Assembly (NCBI GenBank): GCA_949293915.1
Contig: CASFFJ010000170.1
Location: 1 to 5,411 of the forward strand
Direction of reading: 5' to 3'
Length of the DNA: 5,411 bases
From: an uncultured Christensenella sp.
GTDB lineage: Bacteria; Bacillota; Clostridia; Christensenellales; UBA1242
Made by a program: the position numbers and the translations under genes. The notes under the pieces were generated by a model. It saw nothing but the letters and a program-made list of their open reading frames with translations. It was not told the origin of the DNA and searched no databases. Of this stretch, positions 1 through 5,288 are shown piece after piece; positions within the stretch are counted from its first letter, which is position 1, and each line of letters opens with the position of its first letter.

Positions 1-114
1 TTCCCATTTCTGACCTTTTAATGAAACCGAAATGCGTCCATAAAAAATTTGATGATCTGCGAAAAACAACCATTCAAAAAATCTTTTAATTTTATACCAT
101 AGTTTTTTAATCAT
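1..114 (-). CDS. Partial hypothetical protein (N-terminus only; runs off left edge)
   Basis: This short reading frame starts at ATG (114-112, minus strand) and stays open for 38 codons to the window edge. An AAAGGA ribosome binding site lies at 126-121, six bases before the start. The visible N-terminus begins MIKKLWYKIKRFFEWLFF. It is rich in basic and aromatic residues and could be an amphipathic or membrane-associating helix, but no family is recognised. It is transcribed divergently from the C-R operon, and any promoter of its own must lie in the 92-bp gap that also holds the C-box. The reading frame, start codon and binding site are seen directly. That it is a real gene is an inference, because only its beginning is present. 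Confidence 0.5.
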   Translation of the reverse strand, partial: MIKKLWYKIKRFFEWLFFADHQIFYGRISVSLKGQKWE

Positions 115-134
115 CACTAATCCTTTTTATTTAA

Positions 135-167
135 TGTGACTTAAAGTCGGTTGCAAAATAAGTCACA
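135..167. promoter_or_regulatory. C-box operator (nested inverted repeats) of the R-M controller
   Basis: The left part, GACT-TAA-AGTC (138-148), is a near-perfect palindrome. A larger perfect 9-bp inverted repeat, TGTGACTTA (135-143) and TAAGTCACA (159-167), encloses it with a 15-bp spacer. GACT/AGTC half-sites just upstream of a C gene are the hallmark of C-protein operators such as those of PvuII and Esp1396I. In those systems a high-affinity distal site activates transcription and a weaker proximal site represses it. Here the right-hand site has one good half (AGTC, 161-164) and a degenerate partner, consistent with a weaker proximal operator. It overlaps the -35 side of the C promoter. 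Confidence 0.8.
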
Positions 168-180
168 CTATTACTATAAT
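151..180 (+). promoter_or_regulatory. Sigma-70 promoter of the C-R operon
   Basis: The -10 hexamer TATAAT (175-180) is perfect. The best -35 is TTGCAA (151-156), four of six matches with an 18-bp spacer. A weak -35 lying between two operator halves fits a promoter that needs the C protein for activation and is shut off when the second site fills. The predicted transcript start is near 187. The RNA would then carry the GGAG site at 196-199 before the ATG at 207. Confidence 0.7.
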
Positions 181-206
181 TGTATGAAGAAATATGGAGA
201 AAGTTA

Positions 207-410
207 ATGATTAAAGAAAAAGTTGGACAAAGAATAAAAGAGTTAAGAACCAAACAAGGTTTAAGCCAAGAAGAATTTGCCCTTAGATGTGGGCTTGACA
301 GAACCTATATTACCAGTTTAGAAAGAGGGAAAAGAAATATATCACTAACTAACTTAGAAAAAATCGCTAAAGCTTTCAATATGACTTTAAGTGAATTTTT
401 TTTATTTTAA
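207..410 (+). CDS. XRE-family controller (C) protein of a Type II R-M system
   Basis: This is a 67-aa DNA-binding regulator that should act as a dimer on the C-box just upstream, first activating and then limiting transcription of itself and the nuclease gene. Almost the whole protein is one XRE/HTH_3 domain. The helix-turn-helix spans about residues 19-41 (GLSQEEFALRCGLDRTYITS then LERG), and the rest of the domain includes N-L-E-K-I-A-K-A-F. The DRTYI stretch in the recognition helix matches what I recall of C.Esp1396I and relatives. The ATG at 207 is chosen because GGAG (196-199) lies seven bases upstream. An in-frame TTG at 180 would extend the protein by nine residues, but it overlaps the -10 box. 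The nuclease gene follows after 16 bases, so the two are co-transcribed. The C protein role rests on size, fold, operator and neighbours together. Confidence 0.92.
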   Translation: MIKEKVGQRIKELRTKQGLSQEEFALRCGLDRTYITSLERGKRNISLTNLEKIAKAFNMTLSEFFLF

Positions 411-426
411 ATATTGAGGTGTAAAC

Positions 427-987
427 ATGGAAGAAAAAATAAAAGAATTTAGAGATGGGATATTTGCATTAAGGACAAGAAGATTTGGAAATGTAGCTGA
501 AATTATGATAGAGACATTATATCATTTCAGTAAATCACACAATCAATATCATGATAGATTTGATGAAATATCGAATAAAAGAGTGGAAGTTAAATTTTCA
601 ACTGTTATGAAATCAAACGATTCGGTTATAAACAATAGTAACGTCATAGAACAATGTAAAAAAGCTAATTTAGGAAACCGTGCTTTAAGTAGTAATGAAA
701 TGTTAGATTATAATTTTGATTGTAATATTCAGCAGGTAAAAAGAAAAGAATTTGATTTAATATACTATGGATTATTCTTTTCAGATAGAATCGTCATATT
801 TAAAATGGATTCAAGTGATATTTTAGATTGCTTAGGGTATTCAGATAAACAACATAAAGGGAATTTAGGAGAGGGACAATTTCATTTAAATAATACAACT
901 ATTCAATGGCATTTGGACAATCATTTTGTACAATGGTTAACTTATGAAGAATTATATAAAGTGTTTAGGAAGTATGAAGATAAATAA
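427..987 (+). CDS. Type II restriction endonuclease, PD-(D/E)XK-like, specificity unknown
   Basis: This 186-aa protein is the predicted DNA-cleaving partner of the R-M system. A plausible metal-binding catalytic core is visible: D46 followed by E54-V-K56 (FDEISNKRVEVKFS), the spacing expected of a D...ExK nuclease. Other features are Q-Q-V-K-R-K-E-F-D-L-I-Y-Y at residues 102-114, which reads like a later core strand and helix, and G-N-L-G-E-G-Q-F-H at 145-153. The last stretch resembles, from memory, uncharacterised nucleases found next to N6-adenine methyltransferases. GAGGTG (416-421) precedes the ATG by five bases. The gene follows the C gene closely and should share its C-controlled promoter. 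Its stop codon directly abuts that of the convergent methyltransferase. Position and catalytic motif support the nuclease call. I do not recognise the isoschizomer, and the recognition site cannot be read from the sequence. Confidence 0.82.
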   Translation: MEEKIKEFRDGIFALRTRRFGNVAEIMIETLYHFSKSHNQYHDRFDEISNKRVEVKFSTVMKSNDSVINNSNVIEQCKKANLGNRALSSNEMLDYNFDCNIQQVKRKEFDLIYYGLFFSDRIVIFKMDSSDILDCLGYSDKQHKGNLGEGQFHLNNTTIQWHLDNHFVQWLTYEELYKVFRKYEDK

Positions 988-3126
988 TTAAACAGATTGT
1001 TTTATATAATTTTTTTGTTGTTCATTTAAAGAGTAAAGATTAAATATTAAGTTGTCAATATTTTTATAAAGTTTATTAGTTGCTACTTGGTCTTTTGAAA
1101 CCATTATTTTATTTACAAGTTCAATTATTTCTTTTTGTTCTTGTTCTGTAGCTTTTGGAATTGGAAATTGTTCTATATATGATTTTAAAATTTTAATAGA
1201 ATTGTATTTTTTTGATATATAAAATGCTGCCACACTGGAATTCAATATAGCTAATATATATTTTATATTTAAGCCATTTATTTTGGGGATTAAAATATTA
1301 CAACTATTTAAAGATAATAATTGATTGTCATCATAACAAAACATTGGTTTACTAGAAATAAATCTATAGAAAAGTTTTTCCTTGGCTCTATAAAGCTCAG
1401 TTGGAGCTACTTGCTGAAACTCTTCAGGTTTAAATTCAATATAGTTGTTTGGTTGCTCAATTTTATACCTTGATATATTTTTGCCTTTTAATACAACCTC
1501 ACTATTAGGTGTTTTGTGATTGGTAATATATTTTTTATTGTCGCCTGTGACAATGCCAAGCGCAAAGATTGCATTGTCTTTTAAATAGACTAATTTTCTC
1601 TGCCGTGAAATGGTTTCAATCAAATTGTTTTCTTGGTCGGAAAGATTAAACGAAAAACCATTGGCATTTAACAACCTGTTTTCCAAAATAGTGTATGATT
1701 TATTCTTGTTTATGACAAGGCAATTTTTCATATTGCTCTTGTAATCTAACTTTAAAGTTAAAATTATTGATGGGCATTGGACTCCGTAAAAAGCATTGCC
1801 TAAAAAATTAACATATTCTACTGAACACTTATCAGCAATTATTTCTCTAATTTTATAATGTGTTTCAATCGTTAATACAGATTCTGGAAGAATAAAAGAC
1901 AATACACCATTTTTTTTAAGCATTGATAATGCCTTTTCAATAAACAGAACAAAAGAATCTGCGTTTGTTTGATTTGCTGTTAAATATAATTTTTGGTATT
2001 TATAATAGTCATGTTCATCAATTTTACTGCCCCAGGGCGGATTTCCAATTATCAAATCAAACTGTATAGAAAAACTTTTTAGTAATGTATTATTACATAT
2101 AAAATGTTCGCAAAGAAAATCATAACCAATCTGTGGATACAACAATGCTATATTTAATCTAGTTAACACAACATTTATATAATCTATGTCTTGCCCATAT
2201 AAATTATCACAGTTAATTTTAGCATTAGCAAAAGATATTAAAAAATTCCCACTTCCACAACAAGGATCACAAATTTTAATATTTCTTTTATTATTGATTT
2301 TTAAACTTTCAATTAGTGTATTGACCAACTTTTTTGATGTATAATATATTCCATTTTTTTTCCTTTGATTAAGCATAATTAGAGAAATATATGCAAAACC
2401 TAATAAATCATCGCTTTGTCTGTATTCAAACTCGCATCCCAATAATTTTTTAAATTGACTTGTAACATTATTAGGATTTGTGGCATGTAATAAATCCTTT
2501 AATAAATATTGGAATGTATTGTTAATGTTTGCAGTGTAATTTGAAAATACAATATTCCAATTGTCTGTTTTTATAAATCTCGTTTTATAGTACATTTGTA
2601 ATGCTATATTTGCCAAAAAAAGTTTAATTTCATTATTACTAAATATTCCCTTCTGAGAAATAATGTGTTCTAATAATTCTTGATTATACTTGCTGCTGAT
2701 ATATGCTTTATATAAAGAATTATTTCGTTTTTGTAATTTGTTCCGTCTGCTTTTTAGAATATTTTTACTTTTCAGTATACTTTCCTTTAAATCTTTGATA
2801 TATGTGTTGCTATAAAATTTTCCTCTTATATCTGGAATGATTTTTTTTAGTTTTAACCAATTTCTGCCTGTGGCGTAAGAAATAGACAATTCTTGACACA
2901 ATTCTTTTAGTGTAAAAAAATTTTTACAATTTTTCTCAAATAATGATAACTGAATATATTTCTTTTTTGAAAATCGTTCATCTTTTGGTTTTTCTACATC
3001 ACTTGGAATTAACCACACACCACTTATCTTTTTTGCACCATATAGTCTGCCTTGTTTACATAATGTTTGAACTCTCCTTTTAGACACATTTAATTTTGTA
3101 GAAATTTCTAAAACAGAACTATACAT
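988..3126 (-). CDS. Type II DNA N6-adenine methyltransferase, gamma class, with N-terminal HTH domains
   Basis: This 712-aa enzyme should transfer a methyl group from S-adenosylmethionine to adenine in the recognition site, protecting host DNA from the adjacent nuclease. Motifs run in gamma-class order: motif X GIYYTSKKL (about 259), motif I DPCCGSGNF (287-295), acidic QDID (about 312-315), and catalytic motif IV NPPW (362-365). A later strand reads LSFILPESV. The C-terminal part (about 480-680) looks like a TaqI-type target-recognition domain, with the typical ILNSSVAAFYISKKYNSIK and QFPIP segments. The N-terminus carries a MerR/excisionase-like HTH (about 1-45, EISTKLNVSKRRVQTLCKQG) and a second HTH-like stretch (about 71-102). 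The start at 3126 is chosen because AAGGAG sits seven bases before it and a consensus promoter lies just upstream. An upstream in-frame ATG at 3195 would add 23 hydrophobic residues and lies upstream of the promoter. The protein is much longer than compact Type II methylases because of the extra N-terminal region. Confidence 0.95.
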   Translation of the reverse strand: MYSSVLEISTKLNVSKRRVQTLCKQGRLYGAKKISGVWLIPSDVEKPKDERFSKKKYIQLSLFEKNCKNFFTLKELCQELSISYATGRNWLKLKKIIPDIRGKFYSNTYIKDLKESILKSKNILKSRRNKLQKRNNSLYKAYISSKYNQELLEHIISQKGIFSNNEIKLFLANIALQMYYKTRFIKTDNWNIVFSNYTANINNTFQYLLKDLLHATNPNNVTSQFKKLLGCEFEYRQSDDLLGFAYISLIMLNQRKKNGIYYTSKKLVNTLIESLKINNKRNIKICDPCCGSGNFLISFANAKINCDNLYGQDIDYINVVLTRLNIALLYPQIGYDFLCEHFICNNTLLKSFSIQFDLIIGNPPWGSKIDEHDYYKYQKLYLTANQTNADSFVLFIEKALSMLKKNGVLSFILPESVLTIETHYKIREIIADKCSVEYVNFLGNAFYGVQCPSIILTLKLDYKSNMKNCLVINKNKSYTILENRLLNANGFSFNLSDQENNLIETISRQRKLVYLKDNAIFALGIVTGDNKKYITNHKTPNSEVVLKGKNISRYKIEQPNNYIEFKPEEFQQVAPTELYRAKEKLFYRFISSKPMFCYDDNQLLSLNSCNILIPKINGLNIKYILAILNSSVAAFYISKKYNSIKILKSYIEQFPIPKATEQEQKEIIELVNKIMVSKDQVATNKLYKNIDNLIFNLYSLNEQQKNYIKQSV

Positions 3127-3148
3127 TTTTAACTCCTTAATATTGTTT

Positions 3149-3177
3149 ATTATATTCTTTATCGCGAATAATGTCAA
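3149..3177 (-). promoter_or_regulatory. Perfect-consensus sigma-70 promoter of the methyltransferase gene
   Basis: On the minus strand TTGACA (3177-3172), a 17-bp spacer and TATAAT (3154-3149) form an ideal promoter. The predicted start is near 3142, giving a leader of about 15 bases that holds the AAGGAG site. No GACT/AGTC C-box is visible here, so the gene appears to be independent of the C protein. The spacer contains the six-base palindrome TCGCGA (3162-3167), the only G+C-rich spot in the region. It is a candidate operator for the methyltransferase's own HTH domain, but that is inference. Confidence 0.87.
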
Positions 3178-3371
3178 TATTATCAATTGAAACAATAAAA
3201 AGCATAATAAGAAATGAACTCAAAATTTAATTTTGGTATCTAAAACTCCCAAAATCAAAGATGCTTTTTGACCCAACCTAAAAATCAACTGTTTCAATTT
3301 AACCCATTTCACATTTAAAACTAAGTAAGACCTCCACTAGTCTTTTTCTATTGAAAATATAGCAAAATATT
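3178..3371. other. Intergenic stretch without a supported gene
   Basis: No start codon with a ribosome binding site is seen on either strand. The stretch holds a 10-bp inverted repeat, AATTGAAACA (3185-3194) and TGTTTCAATT (3290-3299). It also holds a 7-bp hairpin, ATTTTGG/CCAAAAT (3230-3255). A minus-strand frame at 3220-3336 is open for 38 codons and ends in TGA, but it has no usable start. This could be the edge of the R-M module or an old gene remnant, and nothing decides between these. Confidence 0.4.
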
Positions 3372-3697
3372 ATGAAATATGTTTTACTAAAAATGGGCAA
3401 AAAACCCGCGTTTGAAAGTGTATTGGTCTTGCATTACAATTAAAAGTCAATGCCCAAAATTAAAAAATCTATCGAACCAAACAGTTTTATTGATTGTGAA
3501 GATATAGAAGAAAATACCACTATTTACAACTTTAATGACAATCCATTAAAGCAAGGCAAAGCAAACCTAAATCTAAAGCAACTTAAAGAATATCCTTTCT
3601 TCTTGCCCATGATTTAAAAAACTTTGCCAAAACAAACAGCAACTTTTCAACTCTATCAGCAAAAGCGGTCTACTCTTATTTGAAAAACAATCTATAA
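3372..3697 (+). pseudogene. Broken small gene of unknown function (nonsense plus frameshift)
   Basis: An open frame from ATG 3372 gives 23 codons (MKYVLLKMGKKPAFES...) and meets TAA at 3441. The same frame then continues with protein-like sequence (MPKIKKSIEPNSFIDCEDIE..., from ATG 3450) to TAA at 3615. A second frame, from about 3602, continues with AHDLKNFAKTNSNFS... and ends at TAA 3695. The natural join is in CCTTTCTTCTTGCC (about 3594-3607), where one missing base would unite the frames. The product would be about 107 residues. No family is recognised and no good ribosome binding site is seen before 3372 or 3450. A clean intrinsic terminator ten bases after the final stop supports a former transcription unit ending here. 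The shorter alternative is a 55-aa ORF at 3450-3617. Confidence 0.4.
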
Positions 3698-3706
3698 AGC
3701 AAAATG

Positions 3707-3734
3707 AGAAGAAGTAAAAACTTCTTCTTTTTTT
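3707..3734 (+). terminator. Rho-independent terminator
   Basis: A perfect 9-bp stem, AGAAGAAGT (3707-3715) and ACTTCTTCT (3720-3728), has an AAAA loop and runs into seven T residues (3728-3734). There is no matching T-run on the other side, so it acts in the plus direction. It closes the broken gene upstream and insulates the 184-aa gene downstream. Confidence 0.9.
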
Positions 3735-3760
3735 ATTATACTTAACTAGGAGACAAATTT

Positions 3761-4315
3761 ATGAATTTATTACTATCTTCAAACTGGAGTTTTGGTACTT
3801 CAGATTTAATCACTTTATTGGGAACAATTGCAACTTTTTTAGCTGTAATCGTCGCTTTATGGCAAACTATATCTAGCAGAAAGAAAAAACTTGAGATAGA
3901 ACTGAGTTTTGTTTCTATACTTAATCCATATACTCAAGGAGTGCAAGAATATATTAATTTAAAAGTTTCTAATACGGGGAATTGTCCGGTTAAATTATCA
4001 ACATGGTATATGTTTATAGGGGATATTAAACTTTGTATATTAAATACTGCAATTAAAGGGGCACAAAATACAACTTTCCCTTTGTTTTTAAATCCGTCTG
4101 AAGATGGAACCTTCTTTTTAGAAAAAGACAAATTTCTAAAAACAGTGATATTGGGATACAAAGAAACTTTGCTAAAAACTAATAGACTGAAAACGGGGTG
4201 TTGTCTTTCAACTGGTGAGCTAATCACTATAAATATAAAAGTTAGCAATTTGTTTAATAAACAAGACATTAAAGAAGTTTATGAAGAGATAGACAAATTA
4301 CAGTTTAAAGATTAA
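3761..4315 (+). CDS. Hypothetical single-pass membrane protein with a C-terminal beta-rich domain
   Basis: This is a 184-aa intact protein of unknown function. One clear transmembrane helix lies at about residues 16-37 (LITLLGTIATFLAVIVALWQ). It is followed at once by SSRKKK, so by the positive-inside rule the N-terminus is outside and the remaining ~145 residues are cytoplasmic. That part alternates hydrophobic and polar residues in short strands (for example YINLKVSNTGNCPVKLSTWY at 64-83). It looks like a beta-sandwich of the kind seen in many uncharacterised one-TM bacterial proteins, then ends in a charged helix (about 168-182). AGGAG (3748-3752) sits eight bases before the ATG. The gene lies between two intrinsic terminators, so it is probably transcribed alone, although no convincing -35/-10 pair was found before it. 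No enzymatic motif is seen. A role linked to the R-M system cannot be claimed. Confidence 0.85.
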   Translation: MNLLLSSNWSFGTSDLITLLGTIATFLAVIVALWQTISSRKKKLEIELSFVSILNPYTQGVQEYINLKVSNTGNCPVKLSTWYMFIGDIKLCILNTAIKGAQNTTFPLFLNPSEDGTFFLEKDKFLKTVILGYKETLLKTNRLKTGCCLSTGELITINIKVSNLFNKQDIKEVYEEIDKLQFKD

Positions 4316-4359
4316 TTTAATCCACCCACTCCCAACATATATTTTTGTGTTAGGATTGG

Positions 4360-4382
4360 TTGTCGGTTTGTCCGCCAGACAA
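4360..4382 (+). other. Hairpin upstream of the terminator
   Basis: TTGTCGG (4360-4366) can pair with CC-A-GACAA (4375-4382) with one bulged A. There is no T-run after it. It sits seven bases before the strong terminator in the 75-base stretch after the membrane-protein gene. It may simply protect the 3' end of that mRNA. Confidence 0.35.
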
Positions 4383-4389
4383 TTCATTT

Positions 4390-4418
4390 AACGCGCCAAA
4401 GACCTTTGGTGCGTTTTT
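4390..4418 (+). terminator. Strong Rho-independent terminator, possibly attenuator-like
   Basis: AACGCGCCAAAG (4390-4401) pairs with CTTTGGTGCGTT (4404-4415) over 12 positions with one G-T wobble and a very tight loop. Five T residues follow (4414-4418). It is well placed to end the transcript of the 184-aa gene. It also stands only four bases before the AAGGAG site of the next, broken gene, leaving no room for a promoter between them. Confidence 0.9.
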
Positions 4419-4432
4419 GTTAAAGGAGTGAT

Positions 4433-4958
4433 ATGAGCAAAAAATATACCATGTTTCAAAAACTCATGGCTTGTCCATAATTGACCCACATATTTGTTCT
4501 CATAACAAGGCTTATGTCTACGCTTCATACCATTTGGAAACGGCTTTATTGTTTGGGGGCGAGCTTTGGACAGGTTGGGATTTTATATATAAACGCAATT
4601 ATGATACGGGTAAATTAACTTTTAGTGAAACTTATCCTAATATTTTTCAAAAAACATTTAAGGGCAAAAACTGCTTTATATATGAACTTGAAGATAGTGG
4701 TTTTTTAGATGGATAAACAAATATGTGGGATGAAATTATCAGTCAAAACCCTGCAAAGGTTATTAGAGGAATCAAAATAGATGATTTGGAAAATGAAATT
4801 ATATGGCTAGAAAAAGCCAATTTGATAAAAGTAGAGTTTTACTCTACAGCAGAAGATTATAAAAAACCAAGAATCACATTAAGGATTTGCAAAAGCATAG
4901 CAATATAAAAAAGCAGAAAAATTTTAAAACTTTGTTAAAGAACTTTAAGAATTTATAA
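4433..4958 (+). pseudogene. Degraded gene for an uncharacterised ~175-aa Firmicutes-type protein (three lesions)
   Basis: AAAGGAG (4422-4428) and ATG 4433 start a frame MSKK that is thrown out at an A6 run (4439-4444). With one extra A the reading becomes MSKKIYHVSKTHGLSIIDPH, continuing into N-K-A-Y-V-Y-A, A-L-L-F-G-G and E-L-E-D-S-G-F-L-D-G. An in-frame TAA at 4714 then interrupts it. The same frame resumes as TNMWDEIISQNPAKVI and reaches EDYKK at 4852-4866, next to an A6-CC run. A second shift there gives NHIKDLQKHSNIKKQ and TAA at 4956. Without that shift the frame stops at 4906-4908. The restored protein is about 174 residues. The Y-H-x-S opening, NKAYVYA block and GF-L-x-G block resemble, from memory, uncharacterised Firmicutes proteins. 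The Y-H-x-S opening recalls ADP-ribosyltransferase-like folds, but no function is established. Three independent lesions make a true pseudogene more likely than sequencing error. Confidence 0.75.
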
Positions 4959-5151
4959 AATTATAAAAACATTTAAAAATCCCCCGCCAAGTGAAATAAT
5001 TAGCCCATTAAAGGTGTGATTTTGCCTCGTCACCTCTGCTTTTTCAGCCAAATTGCTCTGCCCTGTTTTTTTAGCGTCTACTCTTGCTATGTAAGTTTTG
5101 AGGCGTGCTTTTAATGTTTTTTAGCAAAATGGCTAAAAAAGGTGCCCCTTT
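4953..5151 (-). pseudogene. Possible remnant of a minus-strand gene, function unknown
   Basis: A minus-strand frame open from 5120 to TAA at 4953 reads LKARLKTYIARVDAKKTG, then QSNLAEKAEVTRQNHTFNG and a glycine-rich hydrophobic end. The composition is protein-like and richer in G+C than the flanks. There is no start codon or ribosome binding site. Upstream, another frame (5151-5113) reads KGAPFLAILLKNI and would join it by a shift near 5113. Its 3' end overlaps the end of the plus-strand pseudogene by six bases. It could be a decayed gene or a non-coding stretch that happens to be open. I recognise no family. Confidence 0.3.
5117..5140. other. Symmetric hairpin flanked by T and A runs
   Basis: TTTTTTAGC (5117-5125) and GCTAAAAAA (5132-5140) form a perfect 9-bp inverted repeat with a six-base loop. 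The T and A runs are inside the stem rather than after it, so it is not a normal terminator. It lies inside the putative minus-strand remnant, close to its frame break. Confidence 0.45.
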
Positions 5152-5244
5152 GGTTTATAAAAAATTCTTAACTAATTTGTTTACAACTACTTAAATTGCG
5201 AAAGAGAAATTAAAACACCAAAATTAAATTACTTGCGTTTTTAT

Positions 5245-5272
5245 TTGAAGATTGGCAAGATTTTGGTATAAT
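5245..5272 (+). promoter_or_regulatory. Extended -10 promoter of the right-edge gene
   Basis: TGG-TATAAT (5264-5272) is a perfect -10 box with the TGn extension. TTGAAG (5245-5250), spaced 16 bp, is a fair -35. The transcript would start near 5279, giving a leader of about ten bases that contains the GAGGTG site. Confidence 0.7.
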
Positions 5273-5288
5273 TAGAAGTGAGGTGTTT

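Noticed and set aside
129..156. Minus-strand promoter using TTGCAA (156-151) with TTAAAT (134-129) for the left-edge gene
   Set aside because: The -10 match is weak, and the resulting start would fall inside the ribosome binding site at 126-121.
180..206. Nine-residue N-terminal extension of the C protein from TTG at 180
   Set aside because: The TTG overlaps the -10 box and precedes the predicted transcript start, while ATG 207 has a well-spaced GGAG site.
184..207. Leader peptide MKKYGES whose stop overlaps the C gene start (TAATG)
   Set aside because: Its ATG lies before the predicted transcript start near 187 and has no ribosome binding site.
990..1017. Terminator after the nuclease gene (AAACA/TGTTT stem then T-run)
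   Set aside because: The stem is only five weak base pairs and the T-run begins too far after it.
3127..3195. Longer methyltransferase start at 3195
   Set aside because: The added 23 residues are a hydrophobic AT-rich read-through lying across and upstream of the promoter, while the ATG at 3126 has an ideal binding site.
3220..3336. Minus-strand 38-codon open frame ending in TGA
   Set aside because: No usable start codon. A GGAGG lies 18 bases from the only GTG, and no family is recognised.
3327..3347. Terminator-like AAGAC/GTCTT hairpin followed by T residues
   Set aside because: A 5-bp stem with an 8-base loop is too weak in this AT-rich sequence to call.
3934..4269. 111-aa minus-strand open frame
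   Set aside because: It lies wholly inside the 184-aa gene on the other strand, with no ribosome binding site, so it is a shadow frame.
5012..5035. AGGTG/CACCT hairpin as a structured RNA element
   Set aside because: Only five base pairs with a 14-base loop. Chance pairing is likely.
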